A stretch of 64,000 nucleotides of DNA. Origin: Cafeteria roenbergensis (lineage: Eukaryota; Sar; Bigyra; Bicosoecida; Cafeteriaceae). The stretch lies in the NCBI GenBank assembly GCA_008330645.1, contig VLTN01000090.1, positions 19,338 through 83,337 of the forward strand, read 5' to 3'. Shown in pieces: positions 28,779 through 41,300 of the stretch. Position 1 is the stretch's first letter, and every line of letters starts with the position of its first letter. The notes under the pieces are model-generated. The model made no database searches. It was not told the origin of the DNA and saw only the letters and a list, made by a program, of their open reading frames with translations. The position numbers and the translations under genes were made by a program.

Positions 28779-31700
28779 TCAGTCGCGGCCGCGCGAGGCC
28801 TCCACCCACTGCCTCACAGCGCCGGCAATCGCCGACGGTAGCTCTGCCGTGCTGCCTGCCACCACGTAGTTGGGCACGGGGAAGCCTTCGAGGTACGGGC
28901 GGCGCGTCAGCAAGCCCCCTGGCCCGAATTCCACAGTCTGGGTGCGCGTCACGCTGTTGCGTGGGTCCACGTCATCGACGATGACCAGGACCACCATCAC
29001 GCCCAGCTCAGCCAGGTCGGCCACGCGCCGACGCAGCGCGGGGCGCTCCGATGGCTGGGCGACCAGGCCATCCGTCACGATGACGAGCAGCTGATGCTCG
29101 CCGCTGGCACCGCCGCCGCCGTCGCGGCCCGCTTCCAGCACCGCCGCGGCACCCTCCAGAGCGGCGAGCGTGTCCGACCGGCCGGCCGCAAACGTGAGGC
29201 CGGACAGCGTGCGCGCCCCGGCTTCGTCATCCAGCGGCTCCGCCAGCGCGTGCAGCACTCTGGGGCGGCCCTCGCCAAAGGCCATCACCCCGACATCGCC
29301 CACCTCGAGGCGGGCGAGAGCCTGCCACACCAGCGCAAGCGCTTCGCAGGCCGCCCCGCCGGGCCCGCCGCTCGCTGCCTCCGTTCGCGCCAGCGACCCT
29401 CCGGCGGCCGCGCCAGCGCCGGCACCACCACCGGGAGCCGAAGCTGCAGCAGCGGCAGCATCCGAGGCGCCTCCTGCTTGCGCAGCGCCTGACGCCATGG
29501 CCTCTGCCGGCAGAGCCTTGGTGACAGCGCCCCTCATCGATCGCGAGTCGTCGAGCATGAGCAGCACCTGGTAGGTGCGCTTGGAGGGCTTGGTGCGCCG
29601 CAGCCAGATTGCGTCCCTGCGGAAGCCGCTGGCGATGTAACCCACCACACGGCGCATGTTGAGCCGCTTGCCGGTCCGGTAGTCGCCCTCCAGCCTGGCG
29701 GCCAGCGTGGGCTCGAGCACCGTGCGCAGCGACTCGCACAGCGCGCCAGCAGGAGCGGCCGTGACGGAGCAGAGGGCCGACCATGCCTCCCGGGCACGGC
29801 CCAGCCGCTGCGCCGCGGCGGCCTCCGACGCCTCGCTCGGCTCCCCGTCACCGGCAGAGCCGCCTCGGCTCACCACAGCGCCGAGGGCTTCGGCGGCGAG
29901 CATCCGCAGCTCTGCCTGCTCTTCCTCGCTGGGCTCTGCCGGCTCGTCGTCGTCTGCGTCGACGTCCGACCCGACGTCGTCCTGGTCGCTGGACGGGCCC
30001 AGCTCGGCCTCGCCATCGAGCGCGTCGTCTTCGCGGATCGCGCCCTTCGCCTGCTGAGACTGGCGTCGCTCGACGACGTCGGCAGCGTCAGCGGGCACGT
30101 CCTCCTCCTCATCGCTGCTGTCGCCGCCAGCTGCAGCGTCTGCGCCCTCGGGGCGGGACTGGCTCGAGTCGGCGTTGCCAGGGCCAGCCTGCTCGTCGTC
30201 GCCGTCGCCGTCGCCGCCGTCGCTGTCGTGGTCCGCAGCGTCGCTCACGGCTGCAGCTGCTGCCTGCGCCGCCGACGACGAGGACACCGACTCCTCAGGC
30301 ATCGGCTCTGCCGCATCGCTCGTCTTACCCACTTCGTCATCCGGGTCAGAGGAGCCGTCCTTTTCGTCGCCAAGCAAGCCTCCGCTGGCGGCGGCGGCGC
30401 CCTCCGCCTCGGCCTCGGCCTCGTCAGAGCCGGCGTCCGGGCCGTCGCCATCCGCCCCCCCGGCGGCGTCGCCGGCGGGCGGAGCGCCGCTGTCCGCCCC
30501 AGCGCCGTCGTCACCGGCGCCGCTGTCCGTCTCTGGCGCGGCTGCCGCTGCCGCCGGCGCGTCGGGGTCGTCGAGCATCGGTGCAAGGACCTTCACTCCG
30601 CCGTCGGACCCGGCGCCCAGCGCCGCCACGTCACCCAACGACCCGCCACCCTCGCCGTCCTCGCCATCGCCCGACGACGTATCCGCAGAGTGTTGGTCCT
30701 TCCCGCTGAGCTCGCGCAGCCGGGCGGACCAGTCGCGGAGGGCGCTGCCGGCGTCGCGCCCGTCCTCCTGCGCCGCCTCGGCGGCCAGTGACGCCAGAAG
30801 CTCTGCCGCCGACGTCTCGTCATCGCCCGCAGAGCCGTCTAGGTCAGGGCGAGCACCGCCTCCGCCGCTCCAGACGCCGTCGTCGTCAGCGGTCTCGTCA
30901 GCGTCGTCGCTGGAGCCTGCCGCTCCGCCGGCACCGCCGCCACTTCCGCCGCCGCCGCCGCCGCTGGCAGGCGCATCCGCTTCGCCGGCCGCCCCGGTGC
31001 CGTCCTCCTCGTCTTCGGCGCCGGCTGCCTTGGAGTCCTCCTCCTCCTCCTGCTCCTCTTCGCCTGCGGCATCGCCGGCAGAGCCGTCATCCCCAGCAGC
31101 CGCCCCGCCCGCAAGCTCGTCACTGCCGCCGCCCCCAGCCACCCCGAGGCCGGCGCCACCGGCCGAGCTGTCGCCATCGGGCGCAGAGGTCGGTCCGTCG
31201 GCCTCGCCGTCCACGCCGGCGCTGGGGTTGGCCGCGTCGACGTCATCGTCGTCGTCAGCATCGTCAGCAGCGGCGTCGCCGTCCTCGCCCGCAGCCCCGC
31301 TGGTGTCCTCGCTGTCGTCTGCGTCGTCCTCCTCGGCCCCGTCCGCGGCCTCGCCGGCCGCTGTCTCCAGCGCATCGGCACCGGCAGCGCCGTCGTCGCC
31401 GCCCTCGTCCTCAGCGCCGGCCTCGCCGTCGATGCCTGCGCCGTCCATGACGTCATCCAGCCCGGCGTCGCTCGGACCAACGTCCTCCGAGTCCGCTGCG
31501 CCCTCGGACGGCCCGCCGTCCTCCGGCTGAACAGCGAGCGCATCCTCGCCCGTGTCCTCGTCGCCCCCGACGCCCTCCCCGTCGCGCACATCGGAAGGCC
31601 GGCTGGCAGAGGCACCGGCATCCTCATCACCGGCAGAGCCGTCCTCGCCCTCGGCGCCCTCATCGTCCTGGGCGGCTGCAGCGTCGTCGGCCGAGCCGTC

Positions 31701-33297
31701 GTCCTCCGCGTCCCCGCCATCGTCAGCATCGGCAGAGCCATCTGCTTCCGCGTCGGCAGAGCCGTCCTCCGCGTCGACCTCGTCGGAGGCGGCGGCGGCG
31801 GAAGAGGAGGAGGACGACGACTGATCCTCAGAGGCGTCAGGCTCGGCGCCCGCGTCGGCTGACGAGGAGGACGAGGATGACGAGGAGGAGGACGCGAGCC
31901 CGCTGCTGCCTGCCGCGCCGGCCAGCTTGGCGCCCCCGTCCTCGTCCTGGCCCTCCTCCTCCTGCTCGGGGCCGTCGTCGCCGTCGCCCGACTTGTCCTG
32001 GGCGTCGTCGCCGGCGCCGTCCTCGTCCTCGTCGGCGGCGCCGCCGCTCTTGACAGGGGCAGCGCCGTCAGCAGCCTTGCCGCCCGTTGCGTCGGCAGCC
32101 TCGTCGTCGGCCCCCTCCAGCTGCTCGCCCACCGCGCCCGAGTGCCCAGCGTCCGTGCGGCGAGTCTTGTCGTCGCCGCCGTCGCCGTCGTCAGCATCGT
32201 CGTCGTCAGCGTCGTCGTCCCTGGACTCGTCCCACAGGCGCTCGTCCACCACCTCCTCGCCCTCGCCGTCCACTTCCGCCATCGCCCGGTCCAGCTCCGT
32301 CTCGGCCGCGTCGTCCTCCTCCTCATCCTGCCCTGCGCCCTCCTCGCGCTTCGCGGCAGCGGTGTCGTGGAGGTCCCCCTCCATCTGCCCGGTCCACTCG
32401 ATGCCGCCCTCCTCCTCCTCCTCTTCCTCGCCGGCGCCATCGTCACCGCCGCCGCCGCTCTGCTCGGCCCGCTCCTCCTCGCCGCGGGTGCCCTCCACCT
32501 GGCCGACGTCGCGAATCTGGTCGCTCACGTCCTCGCTGCCCCTCCCCGCGCCCAGCCCCTCGCCGCCCTCCTCCTCGCGCTCAGCGCCCTGCTCGCCGCC
32601 CTCCGGGCCGTCCTCGCCGGCCTTCTCGCCCTGCAGTGTGCCCTCGCCGCCCTCAGCCGCCGGCCGCTCGCTCTCCCCGGAGGCACCCCCCTCCTCGCCG
32701 GCAGAGCTGCTTTCCTTCTTCTCAGCGCCGCCCTTGGAGCTCTGCCCGCCGCTATCCACGCCGTCCTCCCCGCCATCCTCGTCGTCGTCCTCAGGCTGCG
32801 GCCCGCCGCCGCCGCCGCTGCTGCTGCTGCCCTTGGTAGAGCCGCTGCCGGACCCGCCACCGGCAGAGCTGCTCTCCCCCTTCCCTCCGCCCTCTGCAGC
32901 TGCGCCGCCGGACTCAGGCGCCGCCCGCTGCGAGAAGCCCTTGGACAAGACGCGCTCTGCGAAGCGACCAACGCTTTCCGCAAGCAGGGCCACGGCCGGC
33001 ATGGACGCCGCCACGTCTCGCGCCACACAGGCAGAGCCGGCGGCCGCCGCAGCGGCGGTGCGGCTGGCCGCAAGCACACGGGCCGATACGGCCCCCGGCA
33101 GAGCCACCGCTGGATCAGTCCTGACCACGACTGCTGCCGCGGCGAGGCGAGCGAGGGCCACAGCCAGCGGCCTGAGAGACGCTGCCGCTGCCTCGCGCAC
33201 CAGCCCAGCGGTGATGGAGGCCAGGGTCGCTCCGCCGTCGCCATCGCCTGGCGCATCAGCAGCCCGTGCTCCCACCACTGCCCCTGCAGCCGTCGCC

Positions 33298-33356
<59 letters not shown>

Positions 33357-35309
33357 CGACGATGATGACGACGACGAGGCATCGCCACCTGCATGCTCAG
33401 TCGTCTCTTGCGAGTCCCGCGCTGGCTCTGCCTCATGGTGGGAGGCAGCCACCGACTGCACCTGCGCCTGGACGCTGAGCATGCCCCTGCGCTGCGCAGC
33501 CTGAGCGGCGCGGGCGAGCGCAACCACCGCCGCGTCCGTTGGCTCGATGACGTCATCCGTGGAACCGCTGCCTGCCTCGGACTTGACCGCCGGCTCGGCG
33601 GCAGCGTCCTCCACAGACGACACAGCGGCAGCGGCTGCTGCCACCCCAGCCCTCGCCGCGTTGACTTCGAGCTGAACACGGCGCAGCGACGAGCGCATCG
33701 CACGCGCGAAACCGTCGCGGAGCGCGGCACCCAACGGAGCGACGCCTTCGGGCCAGCGCTCGGCGGCGGGCGCGCCGGTCGACCCCGTGCCGCCGCCACC
33801 GCCGCTGCCTCCACTGCTGCTGCCGGCGTCCGCAAATCGCACTCGCGACTGCTGCGGCTGCTGGGCCTGAAGGGCTGCGAAACCGCCAGCTGCTGAGCTT
33901 GCAGCCTCGCGCACAGCTGCCATGGCTGCGTCGACCAGGGCACGCGCGCCGGGCACCAGCGCGAGCGACGCCGCAAGGGACGCGAGCGATGCCGCCTCCT
34001 CGCCGTCGGAAACGCCGCTGGCTGAACCGGCGCCGGCTTCAAGCGTGAGCGACGCGAAGGCGCCCTCGGCAGCAGCATCGGCAGCGTCCACTGCGCCGTG
34101 CAGAGCGTCTCTCAACGGCCGGAGCGACGCTGCGAGCGACTCCATGGCAGAGCCAGTCGACGTTGTTTCCTGAATCGCCGCAGCCGCAGGGTCCCAAACG
34201 CCTCCAGACTTTGCGCGGCCGGTGGAGCCAGCGGAGCCCGCAGCGCGGGCGGCACCGAGTGCCGTTGCGCGGCAGGCAGCAGCCGCCTCCTCTGCCCATG
34301 CAACCGCATCGCCCAGAAGGGTCGCCGCCGCTGTGAGCGACGCCCGTCCCTCAAATCCTGCCGGGGAGGCTGCGGCGTCTGCGGCAGCGGCAGCCAGGCC
34401 TCGCGCAGCGGCGGCCCCAAGACCACAGTGGCGAGCGACGGCTCTCAGGCGGATGGTGGTCGTGAGCGACGCCTCGGCCACGGCCCAGAGACGTCTCGCC
34501 TCCGCCTCGCTGACCTCCTCGTCCCACCCGTGGTCCGGTGAGTCGAGGAACTCATTCGCCACACGGACGCGCACCCTGGCGGCGCACTCTGCGCTGCGCC
34601 AGACGGCGGTTTCGGCGCACGACTGCAAGGCCCCGGAGACGTCGGCGATCATGCCTGCGCCGGCTGCCAGTCCGTGAGGCACTACAGCGGCGACGTCGGC
34701 ACAGCTGCCACCGGCGCCAGCAGCGGCGGCCACCATGGCAGTTGCTCCAGCTGCCGACGCCAGCGCCGCGGCGCCCCTTGTGGCCGTCTCAGCGGCCGAG
34801 CGAGATGCCGACGCGCCCATACCCGGAAGGAGCAGAAGGGCCAGGCCCACGCGTTGCTCACTCGGCAGAGCCGACATTGCGAGGGACACGCCGTCACTCG
34901 CCAGCGCATCCATCGCCAAGGCGAAGCGGCGACGCCGAAGGGCCGTCGAGACGGAGCCATCGTCGAGAGACGCCTGCGCAAAGCCAACGTCGCCGGCCAG
35001 CTGCAGAGCCCTCGTGCGGAGAGCACGCCGCAGCGACGAGGCGCCTGCGCTGGTGGGCCCAGGCGGCGGCAGCGACACGCGATCCAGCGCTGCGACGGCG
35101 GCGGCTGCGGAGCTGGCAGCGCGGGCCGACGGCCGAGCGCGCAGCTGGCGCCGACGCCGCCGGTGGGCGGCGGCTGCCGCTGCTGCGGCGCGCCCATCCA
35201 TGAGAGACGTGGCCCTACTGGCGGCGCCTTCGGCTGCCCCGCGGGAGAGCAGGCCCGAAGACGTCAGCGCAGACTCCAGCGCTGCAGATTCAGCGGCGTT
35301 TCCGCCGCC

Positions 35310-35357
<48 letters not shown>

Positions 35358-38300
35358 GCTGCTGCTGCTGCCGCTGCTGCTGCCGCTGCCGCTGCCGCCG
35401 ATTGAGCTGGCAGTGGCAGCCACTGCCGCCGCGGCCCAAAGCTCTGCCAGGCCCAGCGCTGCGTGCTGCTGATGCTCCGTTGACCCACCGATGATGGCGT
35501 CCACGGGGGTCGTGGCAGCAGCGTCGTACGCTCCTCTGGCTGCCTGCTGCTCCCGCTTGGCATGCGATTTGACAGCGTGGGCTGTGAGCGGCTTGGAGTC
35601 GCTCGATTCCGCGAGCAGCGCCTCCACAGACCGGATGAGGGCTGCTTCGCGGTAGCGCTGGCGCAGCCTGGCCATCACGCGGTGGGCCCTCTCGCCCGTT
35701 GCTCGGAGCGACGCGTAGTTTCGCTCGTCCCACCGGAAGAGCGACACAGCGTCCCTCACTTCGCGCGCCACCGCAGACCGAATCTTGCCCAGTGCCATAC
35801 CAAGCCGCGGCAGAGCCGCCCGCAGCCGCCACGACAGAGCCGACAGGGCCCGGCCTCCCACTCGGGCACTTGCTGCCTCGCTCACAGCAGCAGCGGCCAT
35901 GGCCGCGCCGTCGGCCACACCGCTCGCGCGCGAAACCGCAGCGGATTCCGTGGCAACCTCGCCGCAGACGCGCCACTCGCCGGCGATGGCCGTGACGATC
36001 TGGAGGCGTGTGCCGGCCTCTCCGGCCGGTGATCCCAGGAGGAATCGCTCAACGCTGGGCCAGAGCGACGCTGAGCGATGCGCCGCATCCAGCTCTGCGA
36101 GCGCTGCGGCGGACAGAGCCGCTGCTCCGCCAACAGGGCCCGTGGGGCGGGCGCTGCTGCCCCAGAGCCACGCGTCCGTCGGCCCGCCACCGCCCACCAC
36201 CCACGACGGGCAGGGCCGGCGGCCGGCGTCGGCTGCTCCGACCGCCGCTGCGCGGAGAAGCTGCGCCGCCTCATCAACGCCCGTGGCCCGCCCCACCATG
36301 GAGAGGTGGCCCTTGGCGGCGGCGTCGCGGATGGCCGCCGCGTCGCTCCCAGCGCCCACGGCCGAGGTGCCAGTCGCGGCCTCGGAGGCTTGGGCGACGC
36401 GGCGAGCCGCTGCTGCCGCTGCCGCTGCCGCCGCAGCTGCCGCAGCCGTCATCGCCGCCGCCGCCGCATCCGAAGCAGATGCAGAGCTGGCTCCGTGGGC
36501 AGCGCCGGACGACGACGCGGCTCCCGAGCGCTGTGCCGTGGCTGCCGGCGGAATGGTCACTGCGCCGCTGACAGCGTCCCTCAGCGACAGCGCCCACGCT
36601 CTGCCGCGCCGCTCGGACTCCTCCTCCTCGGAGCGCAGGCCCGCCCTCCAGGCGGCGAGCTCTACGCGCCGCCAGCGCGAGGACAGCTGGGCCGCCGCTC
36701 TGGCCGCCGGGGCCAGCCTCAGCGACGCCGCTGCGCCAGCGTCCCACTCTGCCGCGCGGGCCAGCGCCGACGTCAGCCCTGCTGCCATGCGAGCCAGGGG
36801 CGACGTCGACGGCAGAGCCAGCACGGCATCGCAGGTGCGCGCAACGGACATGAGGGAGGCGTTTCCGCGCCACCGCTCCAGCAGCATCAGCGAAGCATCG
36901 CGGAGAGAGGCGACGGCAGGCACAGCCAGCAACGCCTCGGCGGCAGGGGCGGGGGACCTGTGGAACCGGAACGAGGACCCCAGAGACTGAGCGACAGCGG
37001 CAACCGACGCCGAGTCGCTCAACCCCTCCATAGGCGTCACGAGGCGGAAGCGGCCTCCGGCCGAGCCCTCAGCAACCGCACCCCCGCTCGCCTTGCCAGA
37101 AGCTCCGGCGTCGTCGCCGCCAGAGTCCTCGTCGCTGCCGCTGCCGCCGTCAGAGCCGCTGTCCTCGTTGTCCTCGTCGGCGAGCATGACGACACGAGGC
37201 ACGGAGCGCGAAACCGCAATCTTCCCTGCCTCGGCCTCGTCGGCCCTGCCCATGAGCGCCGCCAACTCGCTTCGTCCAAGCACGCCCCGCCGCAGCGCAG
37301 CGTGGGAGTGCGCAGCCGCCCCGCGCGACGCCGCCGCCTCCTCTGCCGCGGCTGCCATGGCCGCGGCTGATGCGGATGCGACCTCCCGCTGACGCGCGAG
37401 CGATGCTGCGCCGATGCCAGACGCCCCGTGGGCGGGTACCGACGGACCAACACTCTTGGCTGCCCACAAGGCAATGGACGTCGTGGCCGCAGCCTCCGCC
37501 CTGGCCACCGGCAGAGCAGCCTGCGCCGCCTTTCTGCGAGCTGCGCCGTGGTCCGGCCCAAAGGCCGCCCACTGGAGGCGCAGCAACCGCCTGAGCGACG
37601 CGTCGTCCTCCATCAGCGACCGACGCGGCAGCGGCAGCGTGGAGCGACCCGCCCCCGACCCAAAGCGCGTCGCTCCGTGCACCGGCTCTCCTGAGGCGCC
37701 AGCCGACGCACCCGCCTGCGCCGCCGTCGCTCGCTCGTCAGCCGCCGCCGCCTCTTCCTCCGCTGCCGCCTCAGCCACCTCCGCCACCGTCTGGCCAGGC
37801 GTGCCCGCCACGCGCAGCGACTCGAACTCGTCGCGGAACCGAGCGAGCGCCGCTGCGTCGGCGGACGATTCGCCCAGCGACTCGGCATCGCCCGCAGAGG
37901 GGCCGCCTGTGGCAGCGCCTGCCGCGTCCCCGCTGGCCCGCAGGGCCGCAGGGCCGCCGTGCGTTGTGCCGGCGTCTTCGAGTGTCGCGGCCGCCTCGGC
38001 GAAGAGCTCTGCCTGGTGGACCTGCAGAGCGGCGCGCCTGTCCCCGAGGCCAGCGTCCGCCCCGGCATCTCTCGCCGCCTGGCGGGCGTTCTCGTAGCGG
38101 CGCTCGGCAGCCCACGCCACCCCTGCCGCGTCCAGCAGGCGCCCGGCGCAGGCCACGCTCCGGGCGTCCGCTGGCGTGCTGGCCAGCCGGAGAGTATCCG
38201 CGGCCACGGCTGCCAGGCAGGAGGTCACAGGCGCGCGGGGAGGCCTCACCGGCGGGGCCTTCTTGGCAGAGCCCGCCGTGAGCATCCCAGCGTCGGCCCG

Positions 38301-41300
38301 CAGCTCTGCCGTGCCCTTGGCCGCTGCCGCCGCAAGAGCCGCTGCGGCCCCGTGCTTGCCTGCAGCATTTGCTGCAGCAGTTGAAGCTGCAGTTGACCCT
38401 GCTGCGCGCCATGCTGCTTCGGCGTCTGCGCCGACGAGGGTGGCAGCTGCCTCGAGCGGCGGGGCCACGGCCGCGCGCGACCACGCAGCGAGGGATGCGG
38501 CGTCACCCGATCTCTCAGCAGCCGATGCGACGGATCCCGACGAAGAGAGTTCCGATTTTGCCACTTGCGGCGGCGTCATGACCGCCACATCACGTGCTGC
38601 ATCAAGCGCTGCTGCCACTTCGAGCAGCGACGAGTGAGCAATGCGCAGAGCCGTCTCCACCTCCGATGGCTCGACCAGGCTTGCATCAGCGTCGGCCACA
38701 GCACGCGCACGGGCCAGCGCAGATGCGACGGCCTGCAGCGGCATTGACAAGCTGAGCGACGCTGCAGCCTCGGAAGCGGCTGCCGGTGCTGACGATGCCG
38801 ACGACGACGAAGACGACGACGACGACGATGACGACGCAGTGGACGACACCGCGCCCAGGGCTCTCAGGCAGCGGTCGCTGCTGAGGCACGCTTCCACAGC
38901 GTCGCTCATTGCGGCAGCGCCGCGAGAAAGCGCGTTGCTCACGCGCCGGGCGGCGCGGTTGCTGGCAGAGCCCACATCTGATGTCGCTCCGTCACCAGCG
39001 GCGTCTGCCGACAGCGATGCGGCGTCGCCATGTCTGGACCCCGACGGCATGGAGTCGGAGTCGCTCAGCGTCGCTCCAGCAGGGCCGATCAGAGCCGCGG
39101 CGTCGCCCCCCACAGACGCACCCGTGGCGCCCCCGGCCGGGGCGCAGGCTGGTCCCTGCCGCGAGGCGTCAAGGGTGAATCCACCGGCAGGCGCGGCCGA
39201 GTCGAGAAGCGCGACGATGCCGCTGACGGCCCACTGATGCGGCTTTGATGCCTTCGCTGCAGTCGCGTTGTCGCCCCCTGCCTGGCTTTGGAGCGCGACG
39301 CTGTCATTGGCTGCAACGGTGTCGGCGTCGGCGTCGGCCGCTGCTGCTGCTGCTGCGGAGCGCAGTGCCCAGCCGAGCGACGCCGCCCCGCCCCGGCGCC
39401 GAGCCAACCCGCCGCCACCAGCGCAGCTCCACACCGCAGATGCAGCCGCAGTGCGGGCTCGGCGCCGTGCAGCAGCCTCGTTGGCGGCTTGCCCTCCGAT
39501 GCCACCGCCTGCGCTCCGCGCGGAACCGGCAGAGCCGCGCCTGCCGTTGCCAAGCAGCGCGGCGAGCGATGACGAGGAGGAGGAGGAGGAGGAGGACGAC
39601 GACGACAAGCCATGCCTCCCAGCCGATGCCTCAGACGTCGGTGGGAAGAGCAATGCGGCGCGGCAGAGCCCGGAAGCGCCTGACACCGCAGCTGCTGTGG
39701 CCAGCAGCCAGGCAGTGGACGGCGGAGTGCGGCTGGCGCTGCCGGCCTCCGACGCGGCTGTCAACGCCGAGGCCAGGGTCGACGCGCGCTCCAACGCAGC
39801 GGCGGCAGAGCTTGCAGCTCCCATCGGCAGAGCCAGGGCGGCGTCAGTGACAACTGCGACAGCTGCCTGCGTCGTCGAGGCCCACTGCGCAGGCGTCAAC
39901 GTCTCGGTGCCGACAGCGCCCGCCGACGCCTGTCCATGATCGAGGGAGGACTGCGGCGACGCCACCGACGCCGACGCTGATGCGTGGCGCAGCGCAGCCG
40001 CCAGGCGAGCGAGGACGGCGGCTTCACTGGAAGACTCGGCCGACGCTGCGGTCGCAGCGGCTGCCGCGGCCAGGCCTGCGGCTAGGGTTGCCGCGTCGCT
40101 GAGAGCGATGCGCGCCTTGCCAACGGCGGCTCTGCGGTACGAGTCGCCTGAGGTCTCTCGGCCGGGGAGCGACGCCTGCTCGTGCGTTGCGGTCGAGGAC
40201 GTGTCGCTCAGCCAGATGAGAGACGCAAGCGCAGCGTCCGCGAGCGCTGCTCGGGCCGCAAGCGAGCGCACGGGGGTGTACACCGCGGCAGAGCCCGGAA
40301 CCGCAGACGTCACATCCGCAGCAGCAGCTGCGAGCGCGAAGCCGCCGCCAGCAGCGGCAGCCGCGGCGGCCGCCGACAGCGTCCGCGACGACGAGGCCGC
40401 TGATGCGCCTCCTCCAAGGAGCCGGCTCTGCCGGGAAGCCGCGGCAGAGCCCAGTGCAGAGCCGACTTCTGCCGCCTTGGTCCACACGCCGTCACCGCCA
40501 GCCGCAGCTGCCTCTGCTGACGACCAGCCCTGGGTCGGGAGGAGGAGCGATGCTGTGTCGCTCATCAGTGCCCCCGAAACCGCCGCGCGACCTCTGAGGC
40601 GTGCTGCTGCCTCCTTGGCAACGGATACGACCATGACCCTGGATGCAGCCACCGCCAGCGCCGCCTCGGCAAGCCCTCCGCCAGAGCCTCCTGCGGCCGC
40701 AGCCGCGCCCGCGGCCGCCAGCGCGGCAGCAGCACGCCGACGGGCGTCAGCCCCTGCAGCCGACACAACCAGCGCGCGCCTGAGCGACGCGGCGAGAGAT
40801 ACAAGCGCCGACAGGAGAGACGCGGCGTCGGCTTGGGCTGAGCTGCGCCCAACGGAAGCTCCGCCCAGGCCGCTGGGCGACGACAGGGCCGTTGCAGCGG
40901 ACGCAACCGTTGCTTCGGCCACTGCGCGGATTCCGTGAACGTCGGCCAGCCCTTCCGTCGGCATCGCCGACCCGAGCGCAGCGGCGAGCGACGCAACGCC
41001 CACGCCCGCACGAGAGCATTCCACCAGCCGCCGCAGGGCTGCGCCGGCTCGCTTCACGGTGGAGCTCGCCGACATGCCACCCGCTGCAGTCGCGTCGCTC
41101 AGCGGCAGTGCACTCACAGCTTCGTGCAGGAGCGACGCGACAGTGCCCGCAGCATCCGCGGCCGGGGCATCGGGGCCCCGTGTGCCCGCTGTGGTGTGCC
41201 CTGTCGACCGCCCCGCTGAGGCGGCGGCTGAGGCAGGCCCAGCAGCTGGTGTGCCCGCAGCTGCGGCCGGATGCGCCGCGGATGTCGATGTGACGGACAG

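Noticed and set aside
30175-33504. Long plus-strand open frames (up to about 525 codons) opposite midasin
   Set aside because: They are antisense shadows of the D/E-rich and Ser-rich midasin codons (GAC/GAG read as GTC/CTC); their composition is simply the complement.
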